From the NCBI GenBank assembly GCA_940671915.1, contig CALNVZ010001721.1:44301440-44365439 (forward strand): DNA of 64,000 nucleotides, read 5' to 3'. The position numbers were made by a program, and so were the translations under genes. This document shows positions 37,400 through 48,659 of the stretch, piece by piece (the first letter of the stretch is position 1; each line of letters begins with the position of its first letter). This stretch comes from Paracentrotus lividus (Eukaryota; Echinodermata; Echinoidea; Camarodonta; Echinidae). The notes under the pieces were generated by a model. It worked only from the letters and a program-made list of their open reading frames with translations, did no database searches and was not told where the DNA came from.

Positions 37400-38110
37400 A
37401 AGTTATACCATTAATTAGCTTAATTAAGTAACTATTAATGAGTGTAAATTTGACCACTATTATTCTCATAAATTTAAATCCAATCAAACTGTTTCATGTT
37501 ATGTTCAATGATATTTATAACTCATTTGTCTAACTGAGAAATAGAAATTTATGTTCCCTTCCATCATCTGCTGTACAAAAATGGGTATTTGGAGTTAATT
37601 AATCGTTAATTAGTCATAAATTAATTGACCACAGGTATTTTCTTTACCCTTTTAGATTAATTCCCTTCAAACTAATACCAAATTTACCATATAGCATCCA
37701 TACTTAAAGTTTGACACCAATTTTCAATTTAAACTACCATCTTACTCATTTAGGTAAATTAATTAATTAGCTTAATTAGCTTAAGTAGGTATCCTTAAGT
37801 TCAACTTTGATCCATTTTTACTTATAAGTGGATGATATCTCAATTAAACTGTTTAATGTTTAGGTAATGTGAAGGTAAAAGCTTAATTTGTTAAAGAATA
37901 GAAATTTATGCTCATGCTCCTCATGCTCCTCCTCCTCCTCCACCGTGCAAAAATGGCTACTCAGAGTTAATGAAACGCTAATTACTCATAAACTAATTAA
38001 CCATTTGCATTCTTTTACTTTTAAATAATTGCCAGATTTATTCCCCTCAACTTAATACCAAGCATACCCATATAGCACATGTATTAGCAGTTTTATATCA
38101 TTATTTATTT
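37400..38110 (+). repeat. Direct duplication, two ~356-bp units
   Basis: Shared landmarks in order: ATTAGCTTAATTA (37414, 37767), ATAGAAATTTATG (37541, 37899), GTGCAAAAATGG / GTACAAAAATGG, ATTCCCTCAACTTAATACCA-like and CCATATAGCA. Identity looks about 65-70%. Confidence 0.7.
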
Positions 38111-38235
38111 CTGTACTTGTCGCGCACATGTAACAACACCACCTATATGGGGGCCCACTATAAAACACATGGCCTATGAAAGTATTGAGGCTTCCCAGAA
38201 GTTTGAGGCAAGATTTTTTTTCTTCTTCTTCTTCA

Positions 38236-38640
38236 TTTGGATTGTAGTTAAAAGCAAGGAAACATCACAGAAAACCCAATCTTTCTTAAAAATTTCGAAC
38301 ATTTTTTTGTGTGTGTGTGTTTCCATCGCTGAAGATAAGTGTCAAATTATCTAATCATATACAGAAACAACATTACTGATTACAGAGGTTAATCAAAATT
38401 TGGATTATAGTTAAAATTGAGGAAACAGCACAGAAAATGCAGAATAAAACAACATAGCACTTAGAAACAACAGTATGAAGCGCTATAAATATTATTATAA
38501 ACCCAAAAAAATTGTATCCTTTTTTTATTTATCAAAAGGACAAGAACTGTGCTTGCATCACTGAGGAAAGGTGTCAAATTATCTAACCATCCATGGAAAA
38601 AAAAAACATTATTGATTACAGAGGTTACTCAGCAAATTGG
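38236..38640 (+). repeat. Direct duplication, ~162-238 bp units
   Basis: TTTGGATTGTAGTTAAAA recurs as TTTGGATTATAGTTAAAA, and GTGTCAAATTATCTAA with TGATTACAGAGGTTA recurs in order. The second unit is longer. Confidence 0.7.
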
Positions 38641-39330
38641 ACACGAAGGTGAGAGGTGGAGAAAGTTAGCCTACAAAGGACAGGAAGGTTGTGATTGGTC
38701 GGAAGTTGAACAACCTCCTTCCAGGATGTGCTCATAATGTATCACTGTGGGTGACTGTGGAATAGTTCATGCATGACCATGGAATAGTTTATATATGACA
38801 AGTGTGAGTGTGTGATGATGCTCATAATGTATTACTTCAGATGAGCATGGAATAGTAACTATGTAATGACAAGTGTAAGTGCATGACCATGAAGTCAATG
38901 TCAGTCTTGAGTTCTGGAATCACCAACTTGAACATGAAATGATTTGTTGTTTGTTTGTTTGCTCTTTAGAATTTGTGAAAAATTATTTTCTGCCATTACC
39001 AGAGCCCAAGATGATGACCAAATAGATTAGGAATGTGAGCTAATGTACATGTAGGCTTGTATCATGTCATTCAAAAATATTTCACACCTTTCTCTCTCTC
39101 TCTTCTTTGATTGTGTCTGTCATTTGTCAGCCCCCCCCCCCTCCCTCATTTCTCTTTTTCCTATATGCTCAACTCTGTCTCTTCTCCTCTTCAGCCCCTA
39201 ATCAATTTACTTCTTTCTTTCATTTTTTTTTCCGTCTGGGAATAGAACTCGAAAGGGATAAATTGCTAAGAGAACCAGGTAATCCCTGTGGTGAGTTAAT
39301 GGGAAAGAGAGTATTCAGCAGTCATTGCAT

Positions 39331-39632
39331 TAACCCCTTCATATTTTCAACATTCTGTCCATGATGTTTTGAAACAAGCCCTCCTGAGCTATTCTCGCTG
39401 AACCTTACAGCACATCGTCTGTCACTTCTAAGCCAGACTTTCAGGCAGGCAACAATCTCCTGTAAGACCTCTTTTGGACAGATCAGAAGCCAATGGGTTA
39501 ACCTTCTTCAGACTCTCCACATTCTGTCCATGAAGTTATGAAAGAAGCCCTCCTGAGCTGTTCTTGCTGAACCTTACAGCACATCGTCTGTCACTTCCAA
39601 GCCAGACTCTCCTGGACAGATCAGAAGCCAAT
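39331..39632 (+). repeat. Direct duplication, period 169 bp
   Basis: CATTCTGTCCATGA at 39351 and 39520; CTTACAGCACATCGTCTGTC and GGACAGATCAGAAGCCAATG also occur twice. Identity is high (over 85% by eye), so this is a fairly recent event; the second unit has a deletion. Confidence 0.85.
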
Positions 39633-40650
39633 GACCTCTTAGATGGACATCAAATGAGCAGCACATGCAGGGTTCAACTTCACAGTCGCCCGGGGCCCAA
39701 TGGCAACCAAAACCGATTGTGGGCAGGAAGAAAATGATACATCAAGCCCGACCAGCTATCAGAAGATTTCCTTTAAGATTGATATGAAGCGTATATTGCA
39801 AACATTAACCTAAATGTACACAGAAGATCCATTTGGTCATCTGATCAGCACTACATCAAAATATGAATGAATTAAGTCCATTCTGCATTTCAGATGCTTT
39901 CTAGAATTAGACAGAGGGGGGAAAAAAAAAAATCATTTTCAAAATCCATAAAGAAAATAAATCTGGACTTATAGTCTACCGTCAATGTGACCATTTAGAT
40001 ACGTCTTTCAATAATTTTTCGATTGAAGGCTACAAATTAATGTTGAACAAATTAAGCAATTCAAAATTAAAGTGATTAATCACACATAATAATCTGTCAA
40101 ATAATACACCTGTCCCTAGTTGAAGGGCACAGATAAGTGATGAAATGAATCCAACAATTATTAAAGCTAATTTAGTTTTGTTTAATTTTGTATCCTGATA
40201 AATCATCCAAATAAATCATCCCCAAATAATATTTAGTAAACCCCAACCTTTTACAAATTAGGAGGTGTCCCTGACACTCCTTATATTTGTAAATTAGTTC
40301 AAGTCTAATAAATTATCAAAGTTTGAAAGACAACCAGAAATATTTTGACGGATTACTCTAACCAGTCAAAAATGTCAGAAAGGTATTTTTTATAAAGTGT
40401 ATAACTGAGTTAACAATATCATTGTTAATCTTTTCTCGATTCAACAAATAAGAATAAAGGTTGAATGAACTTCTCCATTCAATAAATGTTGTATCAATAT
40501 TTTTGCACCCAACCCAATCGATAAATCATCTAAAAACTGCAATACACAATTCTTTTATTCCCCAAAAGATTCTTTGAATAGGACAAAGGAACATGTGCTA
40601 TAATCCAGACATCGTCAACAAAGGAGTGAGAAATATTTTTATAAAATACT

Positions 40651-40983
40651 CTAAATATTTAGACGTCTAACCACGTGTGCAAATCTTTGCTTGTACCATT
40701 CAGGTTTCAGGACGTAGGTAAATACATGAATTCTATAATAATTTGTATAAATCTGAAAACTACACAAATCCATTCCCCTGGCATAGCTGCCCACTGTATT
40801 GCCATTGTGCTGTTTATTTTGATTGATGGTTTTAAAGAAATTTTTATTTATGATGACGTTTGCTAAAACAGTTTGCAAAAGTAATTCTGGAGATTTTGCA
40901 GATTGTCTATTAAATTTATAATTAATATGTATGACTGTTTGAATAGATCGTTTCAATTTCAAAGTTATTTTAGTTTTATGCAT
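40651..40983 (-). other. Open frame of 110 codons, doubtful
   Basis: Longest uninterrupted minus-strand frame outside simple repeats (reads RQSAKSPELLLQTVLANV in the middle). No convincing splice sites, and a plus-strand frame overlaps. In DNA this AT-rich one or two frames of this length are expected by chance. Confidence 0.15.
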
Positions 40984-41112
40984 GATCCTTTTTTAAAGTA
41001 GACAACCCAAAAGCTTGCCCAAGGCTTGCCCAACATAGTCACAACAAAAATATTGTAGTTCATTATTTAACGTTTGAATACCATGTCACATCCATTTTTT
41101 TAAAATATCCCA

Positions 41113-41397
41113 GTGAAACAGTTTGATCAGACAAGAATAATGGCCCTTCTCAACAAAATCTTGTTTTTTGTTATGCTCATTCCAACAGTAGTGAACTGTG
41201 TACAGACTGAAATCACAATGCACAGTGGTAGAGAAACAGTTGCAATGTTCAGCACATATTTTCTCACAATCCGATGGTTTATATATCTGAATTGCTGGAT
41301 ATTAAGTTCAAGGTGTATACTCAGCATGATACTCGGTTGGTATCCTAAACAGGTCATATTTATAGTTTGTTGGGGAACAACTGTACAGTCTCAGTAG
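41113..41397 (+). other. Open frame with signal-peptide-like start, doubtful
   Basis: From 41140 the plus strand reads MALLNKILFFVMLIPTVVNC, a good signal-peptide pattern in a good start context (AATAATGG). The minus strand over the same DNA is also open behind an acceptor (TGACCTGTTTAG). Neither has a convincing donor, so no gene is called. Confidence 0.2.
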
Positions 41398-41694
41398 TGT
41401 ACGCAGGATGTAGAATATGACTTTTAACCTGAAACAGTATTGAGTAATGATAAATTAATTATTTTAAAAAACCATCTCTATATTACCTATCATTGATGTC
41501 TATGGAATATCATCTCTGAGAGTACAGGTGTATTTGCAATGATCATTCATTAGTATCCGATATATTTTGAAAAACAAATCAGTAAAAAATTGTACAACTT
41601 TCTTTTTGAAGGGGTACAAAAATGGTCATCAGATATTAGCTTGCAAATGAGGGTTTGCAATTGTGAACTCTCTGACGCACCTGTCATCCTATAA

Positions 41695-42012
41695 CCCTAA
41701 ACCTTTACATGTAACACTAACACTAACACAACACTTACACTAACACCAACGATAACACTGACAATAAAATGAAACCTAACACTATAACCCTAACAAACAC
41801 AGCACTAACACTTACACTACTAACACTGACACAACACTTACACTAACACTAACCTTTAACACCAATGATAACACTAACAATAAAATGAAACCTAACACTA
41901 TAACCCTAACAAACACAACACTAACACTTACACTACTAACACTGACACCAACTTTAACCCTGACACTAACCCTAACACTAGCACTAACACTAACCCTAGC
42001 ACTGGCACTATA
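41695..42012 (+). repeat. Degenerate (AACACT)n / telomere-like array
   Basis: Hexamers AACACT, AACCCT and variants, with a higher-order period of 118 bp marked by ACAATAAAATGAAACCTAAC at 41761 and 41879. Confidence 0.85.
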
Positions 42013-42435
42013 CCTATTAAACCTTCACCCAGTTCAGATTTCAGGTGCTGGTATTCATGGTGTCAGGGGGTCATTAAATGGAAGTACCCATTGCTAATTG
42101 ACGTGGAGGAAGGTAATTTTGCCGATGAATAATCAAAGTCAAAATGTCACCCAATTTCCCAATTTTTTACCAATCTCTTAATTCCTTACTTTCCATTGCA
42201 TGTCAAATCATGCAGATGTCACTACAAGACAAGGAAGCTTCAAATTGTGTTCCCTCCTGTACCCTAGGACGGACACCACCAAGTGGCGGACGATGATCAG
42301 TTTCCCATCAAAGTGATTTCATGGGGCAGATTAGAGACCTTTTGATACTTCATGCTGATAGGGTCCATGAATGGGAGGGTGTTAATTGGTAAGGGGTAAG
42401 TGTTGACACCCCCTCCTGTGCCTCCAGGCCTATAT

Positions 42436-42685
42436 GAAAAGTTTGATTCCAAAAGGGGCTCAATCCACTTTTGATGAAAAATTGAGTTCATGATAACTGA
42501 CAATTGATAGGTTGGTACACATATTTGAACAAAAAATTCAAACCTAAATTTGGAGAGCAATAATAACAATATACACCTATTGGAATTACTTTGCCATAGA
42601 CACCTGCACAATATTTGGCAAACAAATGCCTTTTTCTCAGAAGTTTCATTAGTGGATTTAGCCCATTTTGGAATCAAACTCTTCA
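42436..42685. mobile_element. 250-bp inverted-repeat element
   Basis: GAAAAGTTTGATTCCAAAAG at 42436 and its inverted partner CATTTTGGAATCAAACTCTTC at 42664-42684; the match continues inward (GGGGCTCAATCCACTT against AGTGGATTTAGCCC). A minus-strand open frame of 133 codons spans it and is not considered a gene. Confidence 0.55.
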
Positions 42686-42887
42686 TGTTATCTATCATAA
42701 TGGATTGATATTAAAAAGTGTACCCTCCTCACACCCAACCCTCCCCCTTTCCAGCTCCCAGCTCCATACCCTAGCCTTTTTTTCAATTGCTTTAAAAAAA
42801 AAAGCAAATTAAAATTGGAAGTTTAAATCATTCCATTCTTATCAAAGTTCTAGAAAAATCTGTGGATAAATTAGGATATTTTTATAC

Positions 42888-43085
42888 CTCACTCCAGGGT
42901 TAAGCTCCCCCCCCCCCCCCCACTGCTCCTTTCCCTGTCCAGCAATCTTCAGTTTCGTTATCTGAGTGTGAAGATTCCATATTTCAGACAGAACTTGTGC
43001 CAAAAACTTTAATGAGGCATCAACTATTATTCTGGTTGGATTCAAGTTCACAATAATTGGCTTGTCTACACCACAGATCCCAAAC
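42888..43085 (-). CDS. Exon of an unrecognised minus-strand gene, helix-rich
   Basis: On the minus strand AATTGCTTATCAG precedes a frame that reads FGICGVDKPIIVNLNPTR and continues with IIVDASLKFLAQVLSEIW and LHTQITKLKIAGQGKEQ. This looks like genuine coding sequence with amphipathic helices. The donor is uncertain: either GCA|GTGGGG at 42924, just before a run of about 14 G, or GAG|GTATAA at 42888, which would put the G run in frame as Gly codons. The entering phase is 2. I could not name the family; a large helical-repeat or lipid-transfer type protein would be a guess only. Confidence 0.5.
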
Positions 43086-43507
43086 CTGATAAGCAATTAC
43101 ATTCAAAGTATAAACGGCATATCAAATTACTCTTTAATGTAATTTCACACCACATGAAATTATGTGGAAGCTTCACTATTTCAGTCAAGTGCACATCTAC
43201 ATGCAGGCCTTACATCTAAATGTTTGTGATTTGTGAGCTTGCACATAGATGTATGTTTGTCCCCATAAAAGAATATGGATTTTAGGGTTTTCATACTTTA
43301 TTCAAAATAATGAATGAATTTGTGTAATATAATAACTGCTTAGAAGCATTAAATGTTTGTGTGTCCTATCTGAGGGACTCTATAATGATAATAACTGCAT
43401 CTAACCAGAGATGAAATGCACATTACTTGCAAACCAGGAATCTCTGTTCCAAAACCACAACCCCATCATACATTTGGATAAAACATACAAATTGAAACAA
43501 AGAAAGT

Positions 43508-43745
43508 GTCACGGTACAGTGGTTAATTCACTTCACATTCAATTGAAAAGTTGAGGATTCAAATCTCTAACTGGCACCGAATTAATTTGGCAAGTCACTC
43601 ATCTAGCTCCCCACCCAGGTGTGCAAATGGAGTTGCTTTAATGCTCAATATTAAATAACTACCTCACCATGTGATTTTGTAACGATGTGAGGCACTTTGA
43701 TAAGTTATTCTAATCCACAGTGATGGCTCTATATACTTTATTTTC
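43508..43745 (+). mobile_element. tRNA-derived SINE
   Basis: GTGTCACGGTACAGTGGTTAA (A-box-like) and GAGGATTCAAATCTC (B-box-like) are 50 bp apart. The body includes CACCCAGGTGTGCAAATGG, and the tail includes ATGTGAGGCACTTTGATAAG before a T/C-rich stretch. Related in layout to the SINEs at 27495 and 49645. Confidence 0.6.
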
Positions 43746-44157
43746 TTTTTCTTTTTTTTTTTTCTATACGCAGCCCCCTTGACTTTGCACAATCATCACA
43801 CAAGTGTTTATAGAAACGATACTTCCTAACATGCATGCAAGCAATATATGTCCTCATCAAACACCAATACTCAGGGAAAAACCTGGAAACGCCTGTCATG
43901 AACGGTGGACAGGTGAACCGAACAACTGTTCTACTATCCAGGGAAGGAAATAAATCTAATCAAATATATATGATAGACAATAGGATGAAGATCTAGGTCT
44001 CTGTAGAGATGTCTCTCAATGATATCATATCTCAGTCATGTTCATATTGCAGTCAAATGAGAAAGTTAATGCCCCCCTGGAATTATAATTTTTTTTTTTT
44101 TTTAGTTTGATACAAAAATAAAAAATAAGAATATCAATCAGGATAAGCAAGAGAGCA

Positions 44158-44296
44158 GGGGGGCATTTCATCAAAGGACTTGTCGGACGTTTTATCTGAC
44201 AAACTGTTATAAGCTACTGAAATGCTTGCATCTGATTGGCTGAGAGCAAATTTGTCGGATAAAATGTCCGACAAGTCCTTTGATGAAATGCCCCCC
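44158..44296. mobile_element. 139-bp MITE with long near-perfect arms
   Basis: GGGGGGCATTTCATCAAAGG and ACTTGTCGGAC at the left pair with their inverted copies at the right, so about 46 bp per arm nearly match. The G-run plus TTTCA start recalls the outer element at 15037. Confidence 0.75.
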
Positions 44297-44334
44297 AGGT
44301 TGCAAGTGATGGCATGAAATCAAAACTTTTATTC

Positions 44335-44446
44335 CAGTGGCGGATACAGGATTTGAAAACAGGGGAGTCGCCGCCAAAATTTTCAGAATGGGCGGTTTTA
44401 AATTTATAGGGGGCGTCCTCTTCACCTTCGAATGGATACGCCAATG
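44335..44446. mobile_element. 112-bp MITE, ends CAGTGGCGGATACAGG / CGTATCC-type
   Basis: CAGTGGCGGATACAGG at the left and AATGGATACGCCAATG at the right are imperfect inverted copies. Same family as 29522-29660. Confidence 0.5.
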
Positions 44447-44818
44447 AATTATTCATACCTTTGCTGTCCTTTGATGGATTTTCTTCAAACATTTCAATAC
44501 TGATATGTTTCTTTCATTTTCTGCTTTTTTCACCACCTAAATTCCATGGTGGATTTACACTTGTAATAATCTTTTGATGAGTACAATATTGGTCTAGAGT
44601 CAGTATCAGCACCTGTGTGACTGTACAAGGGTAGGCCTATATCACCTGTTAGGGTCCCCTATTGTCAGGGCCACATGGCTCATATCCTCGCGACAAATCA
44701 ACAACAGACAAAGACAATGTTATCAATATGAATGGCATCAAGAATGACAGTTTTGTTGTTGTCCCACTTCATAGAGAGCAATCAAGGTAGATTGTATTTT
44801 GTATGAATCATTAGTAAT

Positions 44819-45210
44819 TCAGTTAAGACAACAGGTTTCAGGTATACCCCTTTGCATGCAATCAAGGCTTCAAAAACCTTGTTCATATTGCTGACAAAGA
44901 CAAAGTTACATGTAGCCCTAGGTTTTCTTGAGAACGACTTCGTCCCTTTCCTGATTCATACAGAACAGTCTACATATAGGCCCAAGATGCACGATGAAAA
45001 CGTTACTATTCCAAATCAAGTTAAAACAAACAGGTTTCAGGTACCCCTTTGCATGCAATCAAGGCTTAAATAAAGACCTTGTTAAAAACTTTTGCTCACA
45101 AATTAGACAAAGCATGTAACTCTTCTGAATAATAGCATTTTTTCCCCTTTTCCGCTCAGAACACTCAATATATATGATGAAAAATATTCTGAATCCTTCA
45201 TTTTAGATAA
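44819..45210 (+). repeat. Direct duplication, period 199 bp
   Basis: CAGGTTTCAGGTA at 44832 recurs at 45031, with CCCCTTTGCATGCAATCAAG and GGCTT following in both. A fainter third unit may follow to about 45400. Confidence 0.75.
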
Positions 45211-45889
45211 TTGAAACAACGGGTTTATTCCATAATCTATATATCAAGGTTTCTTCACAGACCTGGATAGAAATCTACTAGAAAGACAATTGTTATGACT
45301 ATGAAATTTCTTATGATTGACAGGTTTGATTCTGTCTCATAACCTCATACAGGGCAATTAACGTGCATGACAAAGACTTTAATTGGTGCAATCATGGCTC
45401 TAGTACCTCATTGCATGGTCTAAATCAAGGTCCAGCTTTTGAGACCTCGTTATTAATCTTTTCCGTGAGAAAAGAGGATTTGTCTCATCATGCATTTTTG
45501 TATGACCATGTCACTTGGATAGAGACACTATAACAACTACCAAACAAATTCACTTAGCAACCTATTGACCTTCAGTTTTCGTGTATAGGACCATAACTTC
45601 AAGACCTAGCCTACATATACTTGTAAGTGCCTACATGTAGATATATAGAACAGGCAAAATCTTATGCTTATACGCAAATATGATACCAAATACTTTTGTG
45701 AATTTTAATGTATACTGTTATCTTTGCAGCACTAAACTCTCACAAACTGCAAACTATTCATCTGTTAACTAAGGTAACACAGCATAAAACTTGTTGATTC
45801 TACCAAATCTCCAAATCTAATGGAAGCTTAATTTCTGGTCGTAGCCTAGATTATCAACATCATGACAACCATATCAATCAGGTGATAGT

Positions 45890-46690
45890 TTCAGGATATA
45901 AACAAGGGGTAATAAGTAGAACTGTTCAGGAAACAAACCACCTTCAAACCACAAATTGATCTCCAAACACCAGAAACATGAGAAATGAAAAGAGTTGAAC
46001 TCTCACCAGTAACGATCGTCTTCCGAACCTTCTTTTCTTTCCCTACAGTTGTCTTCCGATCTTCCTTTTGTTTCAGTAAACGCTCACATTCATGATACAC
46101 CATTCAACAGAAAACAGGATTACATGAAGTGATAACTTAAAGGATATTAACCACCTTCATACCACAAATCCCTTTCAAAAAAGTAGAGAAGGACTTGAAA
46201 TCTCACCTGTAACACAATGTTTTCTGAACCTTCGGTTCTTTCCCTAAAATTTGTCTTCCGAATCTCCTTTTGTTTCACTAAAAAATCACAATCATGCTAC
46301 TTCATAAAACAGGATAACATCAAGTGATATTATACAGGATACAAACTACCTTCATACTAAATATCGATCTCAAAAAAACCTGAGAGGAAAACGACTTGAA
46401 CTCTCACCTGAAACAATAATTTCTGAAGCTCATTTTCTTTCCATAAAATTGTCTTTAGAACCTCCTTCTATACGTTTCACTGAATACTCACATTCATGCT
46501 ACGCCATGCAACAAAAAACTGGATGACAAAATATGATATGTTGCTAATACAACCACCTTCATACTCTTCATACCACGAATCACATTCTAAAAATCTATAG
46601 AAAACAAACTTCAACTCTCACCTAGAATGTTTTACGAGCCTCCTTTTGTTTTACAAAACAATCACAATCATGCTACGCCATGGAAAGGAA
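45890..46690 (-). repeat. Four tandem ~200-bp units each carrying an exon-like segment
   Basis: Landmarks ACCACCTTCATACCACAAAT, ACTCTCACCTG, CTTTCCCTAAAATTG and TCACAATCATGCTACGCCAT recur four times. On the minus strand each unit holds a GTGAGA donor at 46006, 46206, 46407 and 46621 preceded by a 60-72 nt lysine/arginine-rich exon-like stretch. Only the second (46207-46277) keeps acceptor, frame and donor. Confidence 0.75.
46207..46277 (-). CDS. Best-preserved copy of a tandemly duplicated exon
   Basis: This is copy 2 of a roughly 200-bp tandem unit (see 45890-46690). Minus-strand acceptor GATTGTGATTTTTTAG and donor TTACAG|GTGAGA flank 71 nt that read KQKEIRKTNFRER followed by TEGSENIVLQ after a split codon. 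The entering phase fits the exon at 46718 and the leaving phase is 0. The peptide is strongly basic and hydrophilic, so it is probably a linker or tail rather than a folded core. Copies 1, 3 and 4 have a damaged acceptor, a stop or a deletion, so only this copy looks usable. Confidence 0.45.
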
Positions 46691-46717
46691 TCCCCAATAT
46701 TATGGTCACTCCCTTAC

Positions 46718-46831
46718 CATTAAAACAACATCTGATCCGACCGGTATACCAATCGATCCATCGCAGAGGAAAAGACGAGATCTGGATACCAACGGGTGGC
46801 GACACAGCAGAAAATTGGTCCAGGTTGTTGA
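46718..46831 (-). CDS. Exon of an unrecognised minus-strand gene
   Basis: The acceptor is CCTAAGATACAG with an upstream pyrimidine-rich stretch, and the donor is TTTTAATG|GTAAGGGAG. The 114 nt are open in one frame: two nucleotides, 37 codons (starts NNLDQFSAVSPP, later PLRWIDWYTGRIRCC), then one nucleotide. The in-frame TAA lies just upstream of the acceptor, as expected if the frame opens at the splice. The trailing G plus the TG at the start of the next exon-like unit (46277) gives Val and keeps the frame. The exon has more CpG than its surroundings. Family not recognised. Confidence 0.6.
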
Positions 46832-46868
46832 CTGTATCTTAGGAACGCTAACACAGGCAGTTTTCTAC

Positions 46869-46916
46869 TTGACCTTCGGGTCATGGGGATGTATTGACCT
46901 TTGACATTGACCTTGG
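46869..46916. promoter_or_regulatory. Cluster of nuclear-receptor half-sites (TGACCT)
   Basis: TTGACCTTCGGGTCA, then TTGACCTTTGACATTGACCT: three TGACCT and one GGGTCA within 48 bp, including a DR1-like pair (TGACCTTTGACAT). Possible binding site; no functional evidence. Confidence 0.25.
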
Positions 46917-48641
46917 ACCCCCTGTTGAGGTACCTGATGTTATGAGGATGTGATTGGAGGGGTGGTAAATTGAACATGAATGATTTATTTATTAAGAGAT
47001 GAGAATGAAAGGAAGTGTTGGCAAGAAATATGAAAATGAAAAAGGATATTTGATAATAAAATCACCTCAATCATCCATCAAACTACAAATATTACCATTT
47101 TGCAATGTGGATTTTGAATAAAAACTTCCTTACCTATAAATCTTCTTTAGATAATTTTGAAAGGATTTTTAAAAATGCAGTGACTATTGAAATTCCTGCA
47201 CAAAATGTCAGTCAGATTAGTTCAAACTTGGAGGAATCTTTCCTCCAAGTTTCCAACTTCCCTTTTCAACTTGCTATTTTCATTTGCTATGACCAAGACA
47301 TTTAATCCAAGTAAACGCTTGTAGCATTGTTATGAATATAAACCTACACTCAATCCACACAATAAAAGCTACTTCAAACTTCTTTTCTTACCCCTTTTAG
47401 GATTCCTTTCAGGGCCTCAACAATTCTTTTTAGAAACATATACTTTCCTAAATACATGTAGCAACAGGAAGTGCGAATATTGCTTTGTTAATGTTAAAAT
47501 TATGATTAAATTTAAACCTCAAGCATGTTTATGATGCATGTTAATAACATCCGTTATTAGGGAGCTATACAGAGAGGGAAGGGGATAAATGAGAGGGGGA
47601 AAGCAGACAGGTGGGGAGGCTGATGTAATTTATACAGTTTGGGAAATGGTATGAACTTGTAATACAAGTGATAGATGAAGGGGCTTCTATTTACCAGGGA
47701 AAGTTATATTGCGAATACATACAGAGCACTCAAAAATGATAATTTCAAAGGAATGATAATACGTAGCAATGCCTTTCCCTCAAAATTTATTTAAAAATTC
47801 AAATGTCTTTCAAAAAGGCAAAATTTTATCCTCATCTTCTTTTTTTCCCTGTTAGTATTAAATCCCAATATATCTGTCAATTCCTCTTATTCTCTTCTTA
47901 CCCCCCCCCCATCTCTCTCTATTATCTCTCAGACAGATCCTATTGAGTAGCAGATTTTTAATTTTTTTTTTAATAGAAAGAAAGAAAGAGAAGGAAGAAG
48001 ATGTTATTATCAGGCCCGTAATGGAGGGGGGGAGGGGGGCTCGGTCTTCGCAGCTCTGCTTCTGTTGTTCTATTCATTCTTTATGTTTTTGAATTTCTTC
48101 TACAGCTCATTTTGAACCTGCCCTCTTTTCAACACACTTCTGCCACATCTCATATGACACGTATACCAATACCTCTTTCTCTGCATGTGTTTCTACATCT
48201 CAGCAATATAAATATTATAAAAATGAGGCCTGGTTATGTCACTATGACATGATATATCAAGGTATACTATTGAGATCACAGCACCTAGCATTGTCTCCAT
48301 AACTTCTCTGGTAGCGCTTTGAAATGCCAATCTCAACAGGCGTATTTCCGCCACCACAGGTGAGGGCGACTTTGAACATTCCTCATTGTTTTCTGCTCGC
48401 TATGTTTTTATTAAATGGATATAGGACTCAAGAGAACATCACATCCTGACTACACAAACACTCCCACACATGCCCACACCCACAATATTTTAATGAATAC
48501 TGAACTACAGTGAGTTCCAGAAACAAAGTATACCCATCTTTGCTGAATGCTAAACTAGTCTTTTAGAGCCTCTATAAAAAATGTTTAACAATTAACATGA
48601 ACTAAATTCTTTAAAAAAATTTATGATAACAAAATTTATAC

Positions 48642-48659
48642 CTGTTCTGTCATGGATGA
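48642..48659 (-). CDS. Candidate 18-nt microexon (SSMTEQ)
   Basis: A textbook acceptor (T-rich tract ending TTTATGCACAG) on the minus strand is followed after 18 nt by CAG|GTATAA. The microexon reads SSMTEQ in phase 0, in step with the preceding exon (48999-49087), which ends in phase 0. Because it is a multiple of three it could be an optional cassette. A chance acceptor/donor pair cannot be excluded at this length. Confidence 0.45.

Noticed and set aside
42297-42698. 133-codon minus-strand open frame
   Set aside because: Spans the inverted-repeat element 42436-42685, has no splice context and low coding quality.
45400-45500. Minus-strand frame (RSQKLDLDLDHAM) with donor GAG|GTACTAG
   Set aside because: No acceptor, weak donor, and within a region of degenerate tandem units.
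47136-47205. Minus-strand island with acceptor ACATTTTGTGCAG and donor ATAG|GTAAGG
   Set aside because: All three frames contain a stop, one of them exactly at the donor, so it is not an internal coding exon.
47390-47447. Exon-like frame (KYMFLKRIVEALKGI) with donor GTAAGAA on the minus strand
   Set aside because: The frame depends on bases around 47400 that I could not place with certainty; one reading introduces a stop before the donor.
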